Assembly: GCF_001580015.1 (NCBI RefSeq)
Contig: NZ_LSZQ01000069.1
Location: 1-44,254, forward strand
Length of the DNA stretch: 44,254 nucleotides
Source of the DNA: Cephaloticoccus primus
GTDB taxonomy: Bacteria > Verrucomicrobiota > Verrucomicrobiia > Opitutales > Opitutaceae
Direction of reading: 5' to 3'
Shown: one piece after another, positions 25,538 through 33,820 of the stretch
How positions within the stretch are numbered: position 1 is the stretch's first letter
Layout: every line of letters begins with the position of its first letter
Notes under the pieces: generated by a model
Seen by the model: the letters and a program-made list of their open reading frames with translations, nothing else
Told to the model about the DNA's origin: nothing
The model's database searches: none
Translations under genes and position numbers: made by a program

Positions 25538-26308
25538 ATGCGAGTCGCAATCACCGGAGCCGCGGGCTTTCTCGCGCGCCACATCATCGAAGAGCTGGCG
25601 GAAGACTTTGAGCTCACTTTGGGCGACATCGCAGCAGCGCCCAAAGACTTGCCCGCGAACTGCCGCTGGACGCACTGCGACGTGACTCAACCTGCTTCCG
25701 TGGCGGAGCTGGTGAAGGGCCAGGATGCGGTAGTGCATACAGTCGCCCTCGTCAGGGAGGCGACCAAAACGGGTGTCTCAACGTTTGTAGATGTGGTCGT
25801 CGGCGGAACCTGGAACACGCTTGCTGCGGCGGTCGATGCGGGAGTCAGCCGCTTCGTGAATATTTCCAGCATCGTGGTGATGGGTGGGCCCATCGCCAGC
25901 GGAGCGGGTGACCCTATCGACCACCCGATTACCGTGCACGAACGGCACCCCATTGGCCCAAGAGGGCTGAGCTACGTGCTGTCAAAAACCCTGGGCGAGA
26001 CGGTTGCCGATGTGTACGCCCGCACCTACCCGAACCTCTCGGTGCTTAACCTGCGCCCCGGCGTGATTACCGGCGACGGCCAGAATTCTGATCCTGCACC
26101 TCCGGCGGACAACACTCGGCGACACTGGTTTGTTCACGTCGATCCGAAGGACGTGGCGAGAGCCGTGCGGCGCGGACTCAGCTTGGATCCGGCACCGCGC
26201 GGCAGCTACAACATCTTGGCTTCACGTCCGGACGCGATGTACAGCTGGGCCGAAACAGAGCGTGACCTCCACTTTGTCACAGAAAACACATGGCCACAGA
26301 TCAAATGA
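25538..26308 (+). CDS. NAD(P)-dependent epimerase/dehydratase-family SDR
   Basis: A 256-residue extended short-chain dehydrogenase. The N-terminal nucleotide-binding motif is GAAGFLA (7-13) after the strand RVAIT; the catalytic Tyr and Lys are Y146 and K150 in SYVLSK. Also present are VVHTVAL, FVNISSIVVMG and LRPGVITG, typical of NAD-dependent sugar epimerases and dehydrogenases. A good ribosome-binding site (AGGAAAGG) lies 7-14 bases before the ATG. The next gene overlaps its 3' end by 19 bases, so the two SDRs are co-translated. A role in sugar or sugar-acid oxidation or epimerisation fits the setting; the substrate is unknown. Confidence 0.85.
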   Translation: MRVAITGAAGFLARHIIEELAEDFELTLGDIAAAPKDLPANCRWTHCDVTQPASVAELVKGQDAVVHTVALVREATKTGVSTFVDVVVGGTWNTLAAAVDAGVSRFVNISSIVVMGGPIASGAGDPIDHPITVHERHPIGPRGLSYVLSKTLGETVADVYARTYPNLSVLNLRPGVITGDGQNSDPAPPADNTRRHWFVHVDPKDVARAVRRGLSLDPAPRGSYNILASRPDAMYSWAETERDLHFVTENTWPQIK

Positions 26309-27009
26309 GCCGTCGCGTCGCCGCAATTACGGGAGCCAGTCGAGGCATCGGACGGGCGCTCGCCGTTGAGCTCGCACGATGCAGCTTCGATGTCATCGGC
26401 ATCGGGCGCGACCGCGCCTCGCTCGAAAAGACTGGCGAGCTCGTGCGCGCGCATGGCGGGCACTTCACCCTGCATGTCGCGGATCTCTCCCAAGAGAGTA
26501 CGTGCACCAGTTTGTACGAGTCACTCCCTGCGGTTGACCTCGCTATCGCGAATGCCGGCGTGGTAAGCCACACTTCGGCGCTGGAGACAAGCCGTGGCGA
26601 GTATCAGCGCCTGCTCACCGTCAACACGATCGCTGCGCTCGAATTCATGCGAGAAAGCGCGAAGGCGATGCTTGCTGCCAGGCGTCCGGGCCAGCTCCTG
26701 GTGATCGCTTCAGACGCCGCCTACACCGCGATTCCCGGGATGAGCGCATACGTTGCCAGCAAGTACGCCATTTCCGGTGCGGCCAAAGTGCTTGAGCGGG
26801 AGCTCGCGCCGACCGGCATCCGCGTGACAATCGCCTACCCTGGAGGCGTCGACACTGAGATGACCAACATTCCTGAGCAAAACAGGCATCGCGTCATGGC
26901 CCCCGCCGACGTCGCGCGCACGCTTGTCCACACGCTTCTCGCAATGGGCACCACCGTCCGCGTCCCTGAAATTCACCTTCAGCCACTTGGTCAGATCGAA
27001 CGCTTGTAG
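26290..27009 (+). CDS. Classical short-chain dehydrogenase/reductase
   Basis: A 239-residue classical SDR with the cofactor motif TGASRGIG (about 15-22), IANAG, the catalytic Ser region VIASDAA and Y154/K158 in YVASK. An Arg after the second strand (GIGRDRAS) suggests NADP preference, which is inference. PGGVDTEMT follows the active site as in 3-oxoacyl-reductase-like SDRs. The start used overlaps the previous SDR by 19 bases; an internal ATG five codons later is also possible. It probably works on the product of the preceding SDR. Physiological substrate unknown. Confidence 0.85.
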   Translation: MATDQMSRRVAAITGASRGIGRALAVELARCSFDVIGIGRDRASLEKTGELVRAHGGHFTLHVADLSQESTCTSLYESLPAVDLAIANAGVVSHTSALETSRGEYQRLLTVNTIAALEFMRESAKAMLAARRPGQLLVIASDAAYTAIPGMSAYVASKYAISGAAKVLERELAPTGIRVTIAYPGGVDTEMTNIPEQNRHRVMAPADVARTLVHTLLAMGTTVRVPEIHLQPLGQIERL

Positions 27010-27132
27010 CCGCGGCAGGGGTAATGGGTAGCCAAAGATCCGCGCCCCTGGCACCGCCGCCGGATTCAGGTGAATAAACACCCACTCGTTATTTTCGCCC
27101 TGCTCAATAATCCGCCGGGATATCCGCTTTCC
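27010..27132 (-). pseudogene. Possible gene remnant, minus strand
   Basis: Immediately after the SDR stop, the minus strand reads as protein-like sequence containing RRIIEQGENNEWVFIHLNP and GARIFGYPLPLP for about 40 codons, preceded by a stop and lacking a start. Continuing left it runs antisense into the SDR gene and loses its character. The codons look natural, so this may be a fragment of a lost gene. No family was recognised. Confidence 0.3.
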
Positions 27133-27153
27133 TCAAAACCTGCCCTTGAGTTG

Positions 27154-27576
27154 CGCCCCTGAAGGAGAGTGCGAGTTCCGCTCCGCCTTCCCCCAAAACA
27201 CAATCCGAGCCTTTACCCCTCTCCCTACTATGAAAACACCCGCAGTGTCCGCATCTCCTGTCGCGTCTGGCCTTGATGGCTTCGCGGTGCTCCCCGAAAA
27301 CCGCTGGCCCGGGCGGCTGGTCGTCGGCGGCAAGACGCTCGACGACTTTGTCACCATCGGCGAGGAAGCCTCTCCTGAGGCTTCGTGGACGATCCGGGTA
27401 TTCCAGTCTGTTTCGGAGCCGACCTTGCAGATCCGTGCGCAGTGGCGGGCCATCGGCCCAGCCACGGAGTGGATTTCCACGCTGGTGAACAACAGCTCCG
27501 CGCCTTCCGAGTGCGTGACCGAATTGCGTTCGCTCGCGGCCTCATGGCCGACGCGCGGCCCTGTGGATTTTTACGG
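27154..27576 (+). repeat. Duplicated GH36 5' segment, copy 1
   Basis: The 76-base leader, starting CGCCCCTGAAGGAG, and the first roughly 115 codons of GH36a are nearly identical to 30578-30999 in front of and within GH36b. The similarity breaks after the shared TTACGG. It marks a recent duplication or gene-conversion tract. Confidence 0.8.
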
Positions 27577-29215
27577 CACCAAGGGCGGTGAAGATCACGT
27601 GCTGGATGAGTTTGCCGACCTTAGGCAGGTGGACATTGATGCCGTAGAGCTGTCGCCGGAAGGCGGTCGGTCGTCAGCGGCCATCCTGCCCTTCTTCGCC
27701 CTGACCGACAGGCATGACTCTCTCGCCGTCGGCATCGGCTGGAGCGGCCAGTGGTGCGCCAGCATCAGACACAGCGCCGCAGTTTTGCAGGTCGAGGTAG
27801 GGCTGCCGCGGGTCGGCTTTGTGCTCCGGCCACAGGAGTCGGTGAGGCTGCCTTCCGTCTTGCTGACGCGGGCTTCCGGCGCACCGGTCGACCAGGCCCG
27901 CCGCTTGACGCGCGCGCACCTGACAAGCCACGTGGTGCCTAAAACCCCCGACGGCAAGAGCCCCAATTTCACAGCGCACGGGCCGATGCACGTGTACCTC
28001 ACCTCCGCCGGAGGCACTGACGAAGCGAGGGAGCTCGCTGCACTGGAGCGCGCCGCTGCACTGGGCTTCGAAACGTACTGGGTTGATGCCTGCTGGTATG
28101 GAGATTCGCCCGAGGCGGGCTACGAGTTGGGCAATTGGGATAGTGAGGTGGGCAACTGGCATGTGCGCCGCCGCCTTTTCCCGCGAGGCCTGCGCCCCAT
28201 CAGCGACCGCGCACACGAACTGGGGATGAAGTTCCTCTTCTGGATGGATCCGGAGCGGGCGCAGCCGAATAGCAAGTGGGTGCGCACCCACCCCGAGCTG
28301 TTTCTCAGCTACCCTGAAAACGGCAACCCGGATCCTTATTCGGGAGGAAGAGGTCTGGTCCTGAATCTTGGCGATCCGCGCGCGGTCGATTTTGCCTTCA
28401 AGGAGATCTCCGCCCTGATCACGGAGTTTAACGCGGATATCTTTCGCAACGACTTTAACCTGGCCCCGCTCGATGCCTGGCGCGCTGCGGATGCCCATGA
28501 CCGGGTGGGGATCACGGAGATCAAATGTGTCGAGGGGCTCTACGAGCTGTGGGACCGCCTGTTGGCGGCGCACCCCGGCCTGCTGATCGACAACTGCGCA
28601 TCGGGTGGGCGGCGTATTGACCTGGAAACAACGAGACGATCAATCCCCTACTGGCGCAGCGATTTGGGCCTCGCCCCCGGCGGAGCCGAGAGGGCGGATG
28701 TGTTCAAGCAGCGTCAGTGCTGGGGGCTGGGGCACTGGCTGTCCGAGCATTCCGGGCCAGTCGACACGTTTGATGCCTACGCGATCCGCAGCGCGCTCGC
28801 TACAGGATTCATGGCCTACCGTGAGCTGCCGCGGAGCGAATATGACCCCCAGTACGCCAACGTCCGTGCGGCGGTGGCCGAGAACAAGCGCCTCCGCCCC
28901 ATCCTCGCCGAGGAGCGGATCGGACTGATCGTCCCAGACAGGCATAAAGAAATCTGGGCGGCCTTCCAGTACCACAGCCGCTCCGAAGCGCGCGGGATCA
29001 TCGTGGCCCTGCGGGGCCCGCATGCCGATCTGGACTCGGTCACCCTGCGCCCCGAGCACATCGACGCCGACGCCACGTATGAGGTGGTCCGCTGGGACGA
29101 CTACTACCGCATGGTGCCCACGGCCCGGGTTGCCGGAGCGGAGCTCCAGGAGATGCTCGTGACGATCCCCCGGAAACTCAGCAGCGTGCTCCTCGAATAC
29201 CAGCGGGTAGGCTGA
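27230..29215 (+). CDS. GH36-type alpha-galactosidase-like enzyme (GH36a)
   Basis: A 661-residue glycoside hydrolase matching the melibiase/GH36 layout: an N-terminal beta-sandwich (about 1-255), a TIM barrel (about 260-590) and a short C-terminal beta domain. Barrel motifs include YWVDACWYG, LGMKFLFWMDPERA, the nucleophile D408 in FRNDFN, NCASGGRRIDLE and the likely acid/base D478 in WRSD. Retaining hydrolysis of alpha-galactosides is the family reaction; other alpha-linked sugars are possible. There is no signal peptide, so it acts in the cytoplasm. The ATG at 27230 starts the part shared with GH36b. A Tat-signal reductase follows 260 bases downstream. Confidence 0.85.
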   Translation: MKTPAVSASPVASGLDGFAVLPENRWPGRLVVGGKTLDDFVTIGEEASPEASWTIRVFQSVSEPTLQIRAQWRAIGPATEWISTLVNNSSAPSECVTELRSLAASWPTRGPVDFYGTKGGEDHVLDEFADLRQVDIDAVELSPEGGRSSAAILPFFALTDRHDSLAVGIGWSGQWCASIRHSAAVLQVEVGLPRVGFVLRPQESVRLPSVLLTRASGAPVDQARRLTRAHLTSHVVPKTPDGKSPNFTAHGPMHVYLTSAGGTDEARELAALERAAALGFETYWVDACWYGDSPEAGYELGNWDSEVGNWHVRRRLFPRGLRPISDRAHELGMKFLFWMDPERAQPNSKWVRTHPELFLSYPENGNPDPYSGGRGLVLNLGDPRAVDFAFKEISALITEFNADIFRNDFNLAPLDAWRAADAHDRVGITEIKCVEGLYELWDRLLAAHPGLLIDNCASGGRRIDLETTRRSIPYWRSDLGLAPGGAERADVFKQRQCWGLGHWLSEHSGPVDTFDAYAIRSALATGFMAYRELPRSEYDPQYANVRAAVAENKRLRPILAEERIGLIVPDRHKEIWAAFQYHSRSEARGIIVALRGPHADLDSVTLRPEHIDADATYEVVRWDDYYRMVPTARVAGAELQEMLVTIPRKLSSVLLEYQRVG

Positions 29216-29220
29216 TTGAG

Positions 29221-29240
29221 GGGAGCCCTCACGGGCTCCC
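29221..29240 (+). terminator. Hairpin after GH36a
   Basis: GGGAGCCC (29221-29228) and GGGCTCCC (29233-29240) form a perfect eight-pair stem with a TCAC loop, five bases past the stop codon. No U-run follows, so termination may be partial or the hairpin may protect the mRNA end. Confidence 0.5.
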
Positions 29241-29359
29241 TCTGGGGACGAGGGGCTTGGCCAGTCTGTTGTGTGTGTGCGGTCGCCGCCTGCGCGACCG
29301 CGCGCAGCAGTGTGCGTTGATCTCTACCGGCTGCGTAGGGCGGGTGCCTTTTGCGGAGC

Positions 29360-29397
29360 TTGCGTAACTCTTCCTCACCCATATGGGAATTGCGTAC
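29360..29397 (+). promoter_or_regulatory. Candidate operator upstream of AKR2
   Basis: The ten-base palindrome CCCATATGGG (29378-29387) lies between two direct copies of TTGCGTA (from 29360 and 29390), 30 bases apart, or about three helical turns. It is about 90 bases upstream of the AKR2 start. A regulator site is plausible; the binder is unknown. Confidence 0.35.
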
Positions 29398-29475
29398 CCC
29401 TGTTTATCGGGCCGTCGCGCTGTGTGGTGCGGCGGCATGTTCACACCCCCATAAATCCCCCCTGCTTCCCCCCCC

Positions 29476-30471
29476 ATGAATGCTCCTAAACTCTCCCGCC
29501 GTGGTTTTGTGCGGCTCGGCTCGGCGGCTTTACTCGCGAGTCCGCTTTTGAAATTCGCCCCCGCAGCTTTTGCCAACAGTCCTCGCCCCAGCTCGCGAAA
29601 GAAGAGCTATCCCGGCACAAAGAAGTTCGTGAAACTCCCCGATGGCACCCGTGCGCCTGCGCTGGGAATCGGGGGCTGGCAATTAGCCTCGGGGCGATAC
29701 CCGATGGAAGAATCCGAGGAGGCGGTGCGCACGGGACTCTCGCTGGGCATGCGCTTGATTGATACGGCGGAGATCTACCAAAACGGCAATTCGGAGCAGG
29801 CCTTCGGGCGGTTGATCGCGGGGCAGCGCGAGCAAGTGTTTGTCGTTACCAAGGTAGATGCCCCCAACGCGACGAGCGAGCAATCGATCCGCAATTCTTG
29901 TGAGCGCAGCCTGCGCTACCTCGGCACCGATTATATCGACCTGTACCTGTTGCACTGGCCGGTCGCCGATTTGCCGCCGGTGGTTAACGCGTTCGAGGCC
30001 CTCAAGGCCGAGGGGCTGATCCGCAATTGGGGCGTGTCCAATTTTGATGTGCGCTTGATGGAGGAGCTTTACGCGATTCCGGGCGGTAAAAACTGCGCCG
30101 CCAATCAGGTGCGCTACAGCTTGGTTGACCGGAGTGCGGAGGCGGTGGGGCTGGTGGACTGGGCGGCCAGGAAGCGCCTGCCACTCATGGCCTACTCACC
30201 GCTCGGCAGTGGGGGCGGAGTTAAAACGCTATTGCAGACTCCTGCCGTGATCGAGGTGGCCGCCAAGCACGGCGTGAGCGCGTCTACGGTCGCGATCGCG
30301 TGGACGATGCGCAGTGGCTCGGTGATCTCGATTCCTGCAACGGGCCGCGCAAAGTACATGAGCGAAAATGCGCGCGCCGCAGAGCTTACCCTGGACAAGG
30401 CCGATCTGGCAAAGCTGGACGGTGCCTTCCCGGCGCGCCACATCCCCAGCCGGGGCTTCCCTGCTCGCTAA
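29476..30471 (+). CDS. Tat-signal aldo/keto reductase (AKR2)
   Basis: A 331-residue paralogue of AKR1 and AKR3. The twin-arginine motif SRRGFV lies at 7-12, followed by a hydrophobic segment and an ANSPRP boundary near 33-38 that could be the cleavage region. The catalytic tetrad is intact: D96, Y101 (DTAEIY), K126 (VTKV) and H160 (LLHW). Its first 135 bases are almost the same as AKR3, much closer than to AKR1, pointing to a recent duplication of that part. It stands between the two GH36 genes. The substrate is probably a carbonyl sugar linked to galactoside breakdown (inference). Confidence 0.87.
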   Translation: MNAPKLSRRGFVRLGSAALLASPLLKFAPAAFANSPRPSSRKKSYPGTKKFVKLPDGTRAPALGIGGWQLASGRYPMEESEEAVRTGLSLGMRLIDTAEIYQNGNSEQAFGRLIAGQREQVFVVTKVDAPNATSEQSIRNSCERSLRYLGTDYIDLYLLHWPVADLPPVVNAFEALKAEGLIRNWGVSNFDVRLMEELYAIPGGKNCAANQVRYSLVDRSAEAVGLVDWAARKRLPLMAYSPLGSGGGVKTLLQTPAVIEVAAKHGVSASTVAIAWTMRSGSVISIPATGRAKYMSENARAAELTLDKADLAKLDGAFPARHIPSRGFPAR

Positions 30472-30496
30472 GAGGTGCTCTCTTTGGAGGGGCAGA

Positions 30497-30523
30497 GCCG
30501 TGGGGATGGCCGATCTCCACGGC
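30497..30523 (+). terminator. Hairpin after AKR2
   Basis: GCCGTGGGGA (30497-30506) pairs with TCTCCACGGC (30514-30523), with one G-U pair, around a seven-base loop. It begins 26 bases after the AKR2 stop. No U-tract follows, so function as a terminator is tentative. Confidence 0.4.
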
Positions 30524-30577
30524 CCGTGGGGCCGAGGCGGCGGAGGGCAGAGCATTCGCGGCGGATGCCTTCCGAAC

Positions 30578-30999
30578 CGCCCCTGAAGGAGTGCGAGCTC
30601 TGCTCCCGCTTCTCCCCAAACACAATCTGAGCCTTCACCCCCTCTGCCCACTATGAAAACACCCGCAGCGTCCACATCTCCTGTCGCATCTGGCCTTGAT
30701 GGCTTCGCAGTGCTCCCCGAAAACCGCTGGCCCGGGCGGCTGGTCGTCGGCGGCAAGACGCTCGACGACTTTGTCGCCATCGGCGAGGAAGCCTCTTCGG
30801 AGGCTTCGTGGACGATCCGGGTATTCCAGTCTATTTCGGAGCCGACCTTGCAGATCCGCGCCCAGTGGCGGGCTATCGGGGCTGCCACGGAGTGGATTTC
30901 CACGCTGGTGAACAACAGCTCTGCGCCTTCCGGGAGCGTGACCGAGCTGCGTTCGCTCGCGGCCTCATGGCCGACGCGCGGCTCTGTGGATTTTTACGG
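30578..30999 (+). repeat. Duplicated GH36 5' segment, copy 2
   Basis: Second copy of the leader plus 5' coding segment found at 27154-27576. The leader differs by a few small indels; the coding part differs by scattered single bases. A further nearly identical block of about 87 bases inside the genes (27784-27870 and the equivalent near 31207-31293) is separated by much more diverged sequence. Confidence 0.8.
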
Positions 31000-32599
31000 A
31001 AATCGAGGCTCCTTGTGTGAGATTGAGGACTTCGCTGACCTCTCGGAAAGCGATCTTGATGTGATCGAACTGAGGCCGAAAGGGGGCAAGTCGTCGAATG
31101 GCGCTTTGCCTTTTTTTGCCCTGACGGATGGGCACGATTCCCTCGCCGTTGGTATTGGCTGGAGCGGCCAGTGGTGTGCCACGATCAGGCACAGTGCCGC
31201 GATCTTGCAGGTCGAGGTCGGGCTGCCGCGGGTCGGCTTTGTGCTCCGGCCACAGGAGTCGGTGAGGCTGCCTTCCGTCTTGCTGACGCGGGCGCCCCAG
31301 GCACCGGCCGACCAGGCCCGCTGGGCGGTGCGCGCGCATCTGACAGACCATGTGGTGCCGAAGTCCCCCACAGGGGAGAGCCCCAACTTTACGGCACACG
31401 GCATGATGCATGAGTATCACCGCACGCGGGTGACGAGCGAGCAGATCGAGATCGCGGCGTTGGAGCGCGCAGCGGAGATGGGCTTTGAAGCGTACTGGAT
31501 TGATGCCTGCTGGTACGGGAACTCGACCAGCTGGGATCACGAGGTGGGCAACTGGAATGTGCGGCGCAGCGATTTCCCGCGAGGCCTGCGCCCCATCAGT
31601 GACCGCGCGCACGAGCTGGGGATGAAGTTCATTTTCTGGATGGAGCCGGAGCGGGCACGGCCGGATAGCGAATGGGCGCGTGCCCACCCCGAGCTCTTTC
31701 TTCACTTTCCTGATGAGAAGACGGGAGCTCGCGGGCTGCTCTTGAACCTCGGCGATCCGCGCGCGGTCGACCTGGCTTTCGAGAAGGCGTCTTCGTTGAT
31801 CACTGAGTTCAATGCGGACATCTATCGTCAGGACTTCAATACATGGCCGCTTGCCGCCTGGCGCGCTGCGGATGCCCCTGACCGAGTCGGGATCACGGAG
31901 ATCCGCCATATCGAGGGGCTCTACGAGTTTTGGGATCGCCTGTTGGCGGCGCACCCCGGCCTGCTGATCGACAACTGCGCGGAGGGAGGTCGCCGGATCG
32001 ACCTGGAAACCCTGCGCCGCTCGGTGCCTCTGTTTCGCAGCGACGCCGGTGACCTGCCCGGCAGGGGCATGTCGCTCATGGATATCACCAATCAGATCCA
32101 TTGCTGGGGATTGAGCCACTGGCTCCCGGACCATGGCGGCCCGATCAAAACCTTTGATGCCTACGCGACCCGCAGCGGGCTTTCCACGGGGTTCATGGCC
32201 TACCGCGTGTTGCCGGAAAACGAGCAGGATCCCGAGTACGCCGATGCCATCGCAGCGGTGGCCGAAAACAAACGCCTGCGCTCCCTCATTGCCTCCTCGG
32301 AGCGGATTGGCCTGATCCGCCCGAATTTGCGATTCGAGTCCGTGACGGCGTTCCAGCACCATCGCCATACCGACTCGCGCGGGATCATCGTGGTACTTCG
32401 CGGCACGTGGCCTTGGGGAGAGACTGTCACCCTGCATCCGCAACACATTGATGCCGATGCCACCTATCAGGTGACCCGCTGGGACGACTACCGCGCGAGC
32501 CCCCCGGCGCAGCTCGCTGGGGCGGAGCTCCAGGAGAGGGTCATTACGATCCCCCAAACCCGCAGCAGCGTGCTGCTGGAGTATCAGCGGGTAGGCTGA
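30653..32599 (+). CDS. GH36-type alpha-galactosidase-like enzyme (GH36b)
   Basis: A 648-residue paralogue of GH36a with the same three-part layout. Barrel motifs are YWIDACWYG, LGMKFIFWMEPERA, nucleophile D394 in YRQDFN, NCAEGGRRIDLE and acid/base D464 in FRSD. The residues around the nucleophile (FRNDFNLAP in GH36a, YRQDFNTWP here), the loop after YWRSD/LFRSD and several short indels differ, so the two enzymes may prefer different glycosides. There is no signal peptide. The ATG at 30653 matches GH36a. It is followed by AKR3, repeating the hydrolase-reductase order. Confidence 0.85.
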   Translation: MKTPAASTSPVASGLDGFAVLPENRWPGRLVVGGKTLDDFVAIGEEASSEASWTIRVFQSISEPTLQIRAQWRAIGAATEWISTLVNNSSAPSGSVTELRSLAASWPTRGSVDFYGNRGSLCEIEDFADLSESDLDVIELRPKGGKSSNGALPFFALTDGHDSLAVGIGWSGQWCATIRHSAAILQVEVGLPRVGFVLRPQESVRLPSVLLTRAPQAPADQARWAVRAHLTDHVVPKSPTGESPNFTAHGMMHEYHRTRVTSEQIEIAALERAAEMGFEAYWIDACWYGNSTSWDHEVGNWNVRRSDFPRGLRPISDRAHELGMKFIFWMEPERARPDSEWARAHPELFLHFPDEKTGARGLLLNLGDPRAVDLAFEKASSLITEFNADIYRQDFNTWPLAAWRAADAPDRVGITEIRHIEGLYEFWDRLLAAHPGLLIDNCAEGGRRIDLETLRRSVPLFRSDAGDLPGRGMSLMDITNQIHCWGLSHWLPDHGGPIKTFDAYATRSGLSTGFMAYRVLPENEQDPEYADAIAAVAENKRLRSLIASSERIGLIRPNLRFESVTAFQHHRHTDSRGIIVVLRGTWPWGETVTLHPQHIDADATYQVTRWDDYRASPPAQLAGAELQERVITIPQTRSSVLLEYQRVG

Positions 32600-32722
32600 T
32601 GGGGATCCCGCGCCGGAGTGACGGAGGGGGGGCTGTAGGCTCTTGTTTGGTCGGGCCGTCGCGCTTGCCAGCGCGTGGGAGGTACGTATATCAGTCCGAC
32701 TGCTTCACCCCTGTTTACCCCC

Positions 32723-33685
32723 ATGAATACTGCCTGTCTCTCCCGCCGTGGCTTTGTGCGGCTCGGCTCGGCCGCTTTACTCGCGAGTCCGCTTTTGAAA
32801 TTCGCCCCCGCTGCTTTCGCCAACAGTCCTCGCCCCCGCTCACGAAAGAAGGATTACCCGCTGGCCCGGAAGTTCGTGAAACTCCCCGATGGTACTCGGG
32901 TGCCTGCGCTGGGAATGGGAACGGGAGCTGCGTACCGGACTCCGCACGCGGAGGTCGAGGAGGCTCTGCGTGTCGGTCTCTCGCTCGGTATGCGTGCCAT
33001 TGATACGGCGGAAAACTACGGTAAGGGCGGCGATGTGGAGCGGGTCGTAGGCAGGGCGATCACCGGCCAGCGCGAGCAAGTGTATCTCATCACCAAGGTG
33101 GATCCCAAAAACGCGACGAGCAGGCAGGCGATCCGCCACTCCTGCGAGCGCAGTCTGCGCAACCTCGGCACCGATTACATCGACCTCTACTTGCTGCACT
33201 GGCCGGTCGAAAATTTATCGCTGGTGGTTAACGAATTCGAGGCCCTCAAGGCCGAGGGGCTGATCCGCAATTGGGGCGTGTCCAATTTTTATCTGGGCGA
33301 TATGGAGCGCCTCTACGCGATCCCGGGCGGTAAGCACTGCGCGGTCAATCAAGTGGGCTACAGCCTGGCCGACCGGAAGATCGAAGCGCAGGGCTTGGTG
33401 GACTGGGCGGCAAAGCGCCGCTTGCCGCTCATGGCTCACTCGCCGCTTGGCCGTGTCGGCAAATTGATGCAAAGCCCGATCATGGGCGAGGTGGCCGCCA
33501 GGCACGGCGTGAGTACGTCTGCAGTGGCGGCTGCGTGGACGATGCGCAGTGGCTCGGTGATCTCCATCCCCGGGTCGCCCCGCGTGAAGTACGCGCGTGA
33601 AAACGCACGCGCCGCCGAGCTCACCCTGGATGCAGCCGACTTGGCCAAGCTCGACCAGGCCTTCCCTGTGCGTCCCCTTTCCTGA
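32723..33685 (+). CDS. Tat-signal aldo/keto reductase (AKR3)
   Basis: A 320-residue reductase, slightly shorter than its paralogues because the segment after PALGMG lacks the WQLASG-type loop (it reads TGAAYRTPHAE). The twin-arginine motif SRRGFV is at 7-12. The tetrad is intact: D94, Y99 (DTAENY), K125 (ITKV) and H159 (LLHW). The changed loop borders the substrate pocket in the family, so specificity may differ from AKR1 and AKR2 (inference). The ATG at 32723 places the signal at the N-terminus; upstream in-frame codons are not shared with the paralogues. A terminator-like hairpin closes the array just downstream. Confidence 0.87.
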   Translation: MNTACLSRRGFVRLGSAALLASPLLKFAPAAFANSPRPRSRKKDYPLARKFVKLPDGTRVPALGMGTGAAYRTPHAEVEEALRVGLSLGMRAIDTAENYGKGGDVERVVGRAITGQREQVYLITKVDPKNATSRQAIRHSCERSLRNLGTDYIDLYLLHWPVENLSLVVNEFEALKAEGLIRNWGVSNFYLGDMERLYAIPGGKHCAVNQVGYSLADRKIEAQGLVDWAAKRRLPLMAHSPLGRVGKLMQSPIMGEVAARHGVSTSAVAAAWTMRSGSVISIPGSPRVKYARENARAAELTLDAADLAKLDQAFPVRPLS

Positions 33686-33707
33686 TGGGGGCGCCCACGT
33701 CTCTGTC

Positions 33708-33733
33708 ACACGGCGTTTGCCGACGCTGTGTTT
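33708..33733 (+). terminator. Terminator after AKR3
   Basis: ACACGGCGT (33708-33716) pairs with ACGCTGTGT (33723-33731), with one G-U pair, around a six-base loop, and is followed by a short T-run and AT-rich sequence. It lies 23 bases after the AKR3 stop and probably ends the array transcript. Confidence 0.55.
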
Positions 33734-33820
33734 AATTAAAACAAGCCCGGCCATTGGCGCGGGCCGAATACGCCGCGCGACGCCCGGGGCCCGGGAGCGT
33801 GGCACACCTGGAGCCCTCTG

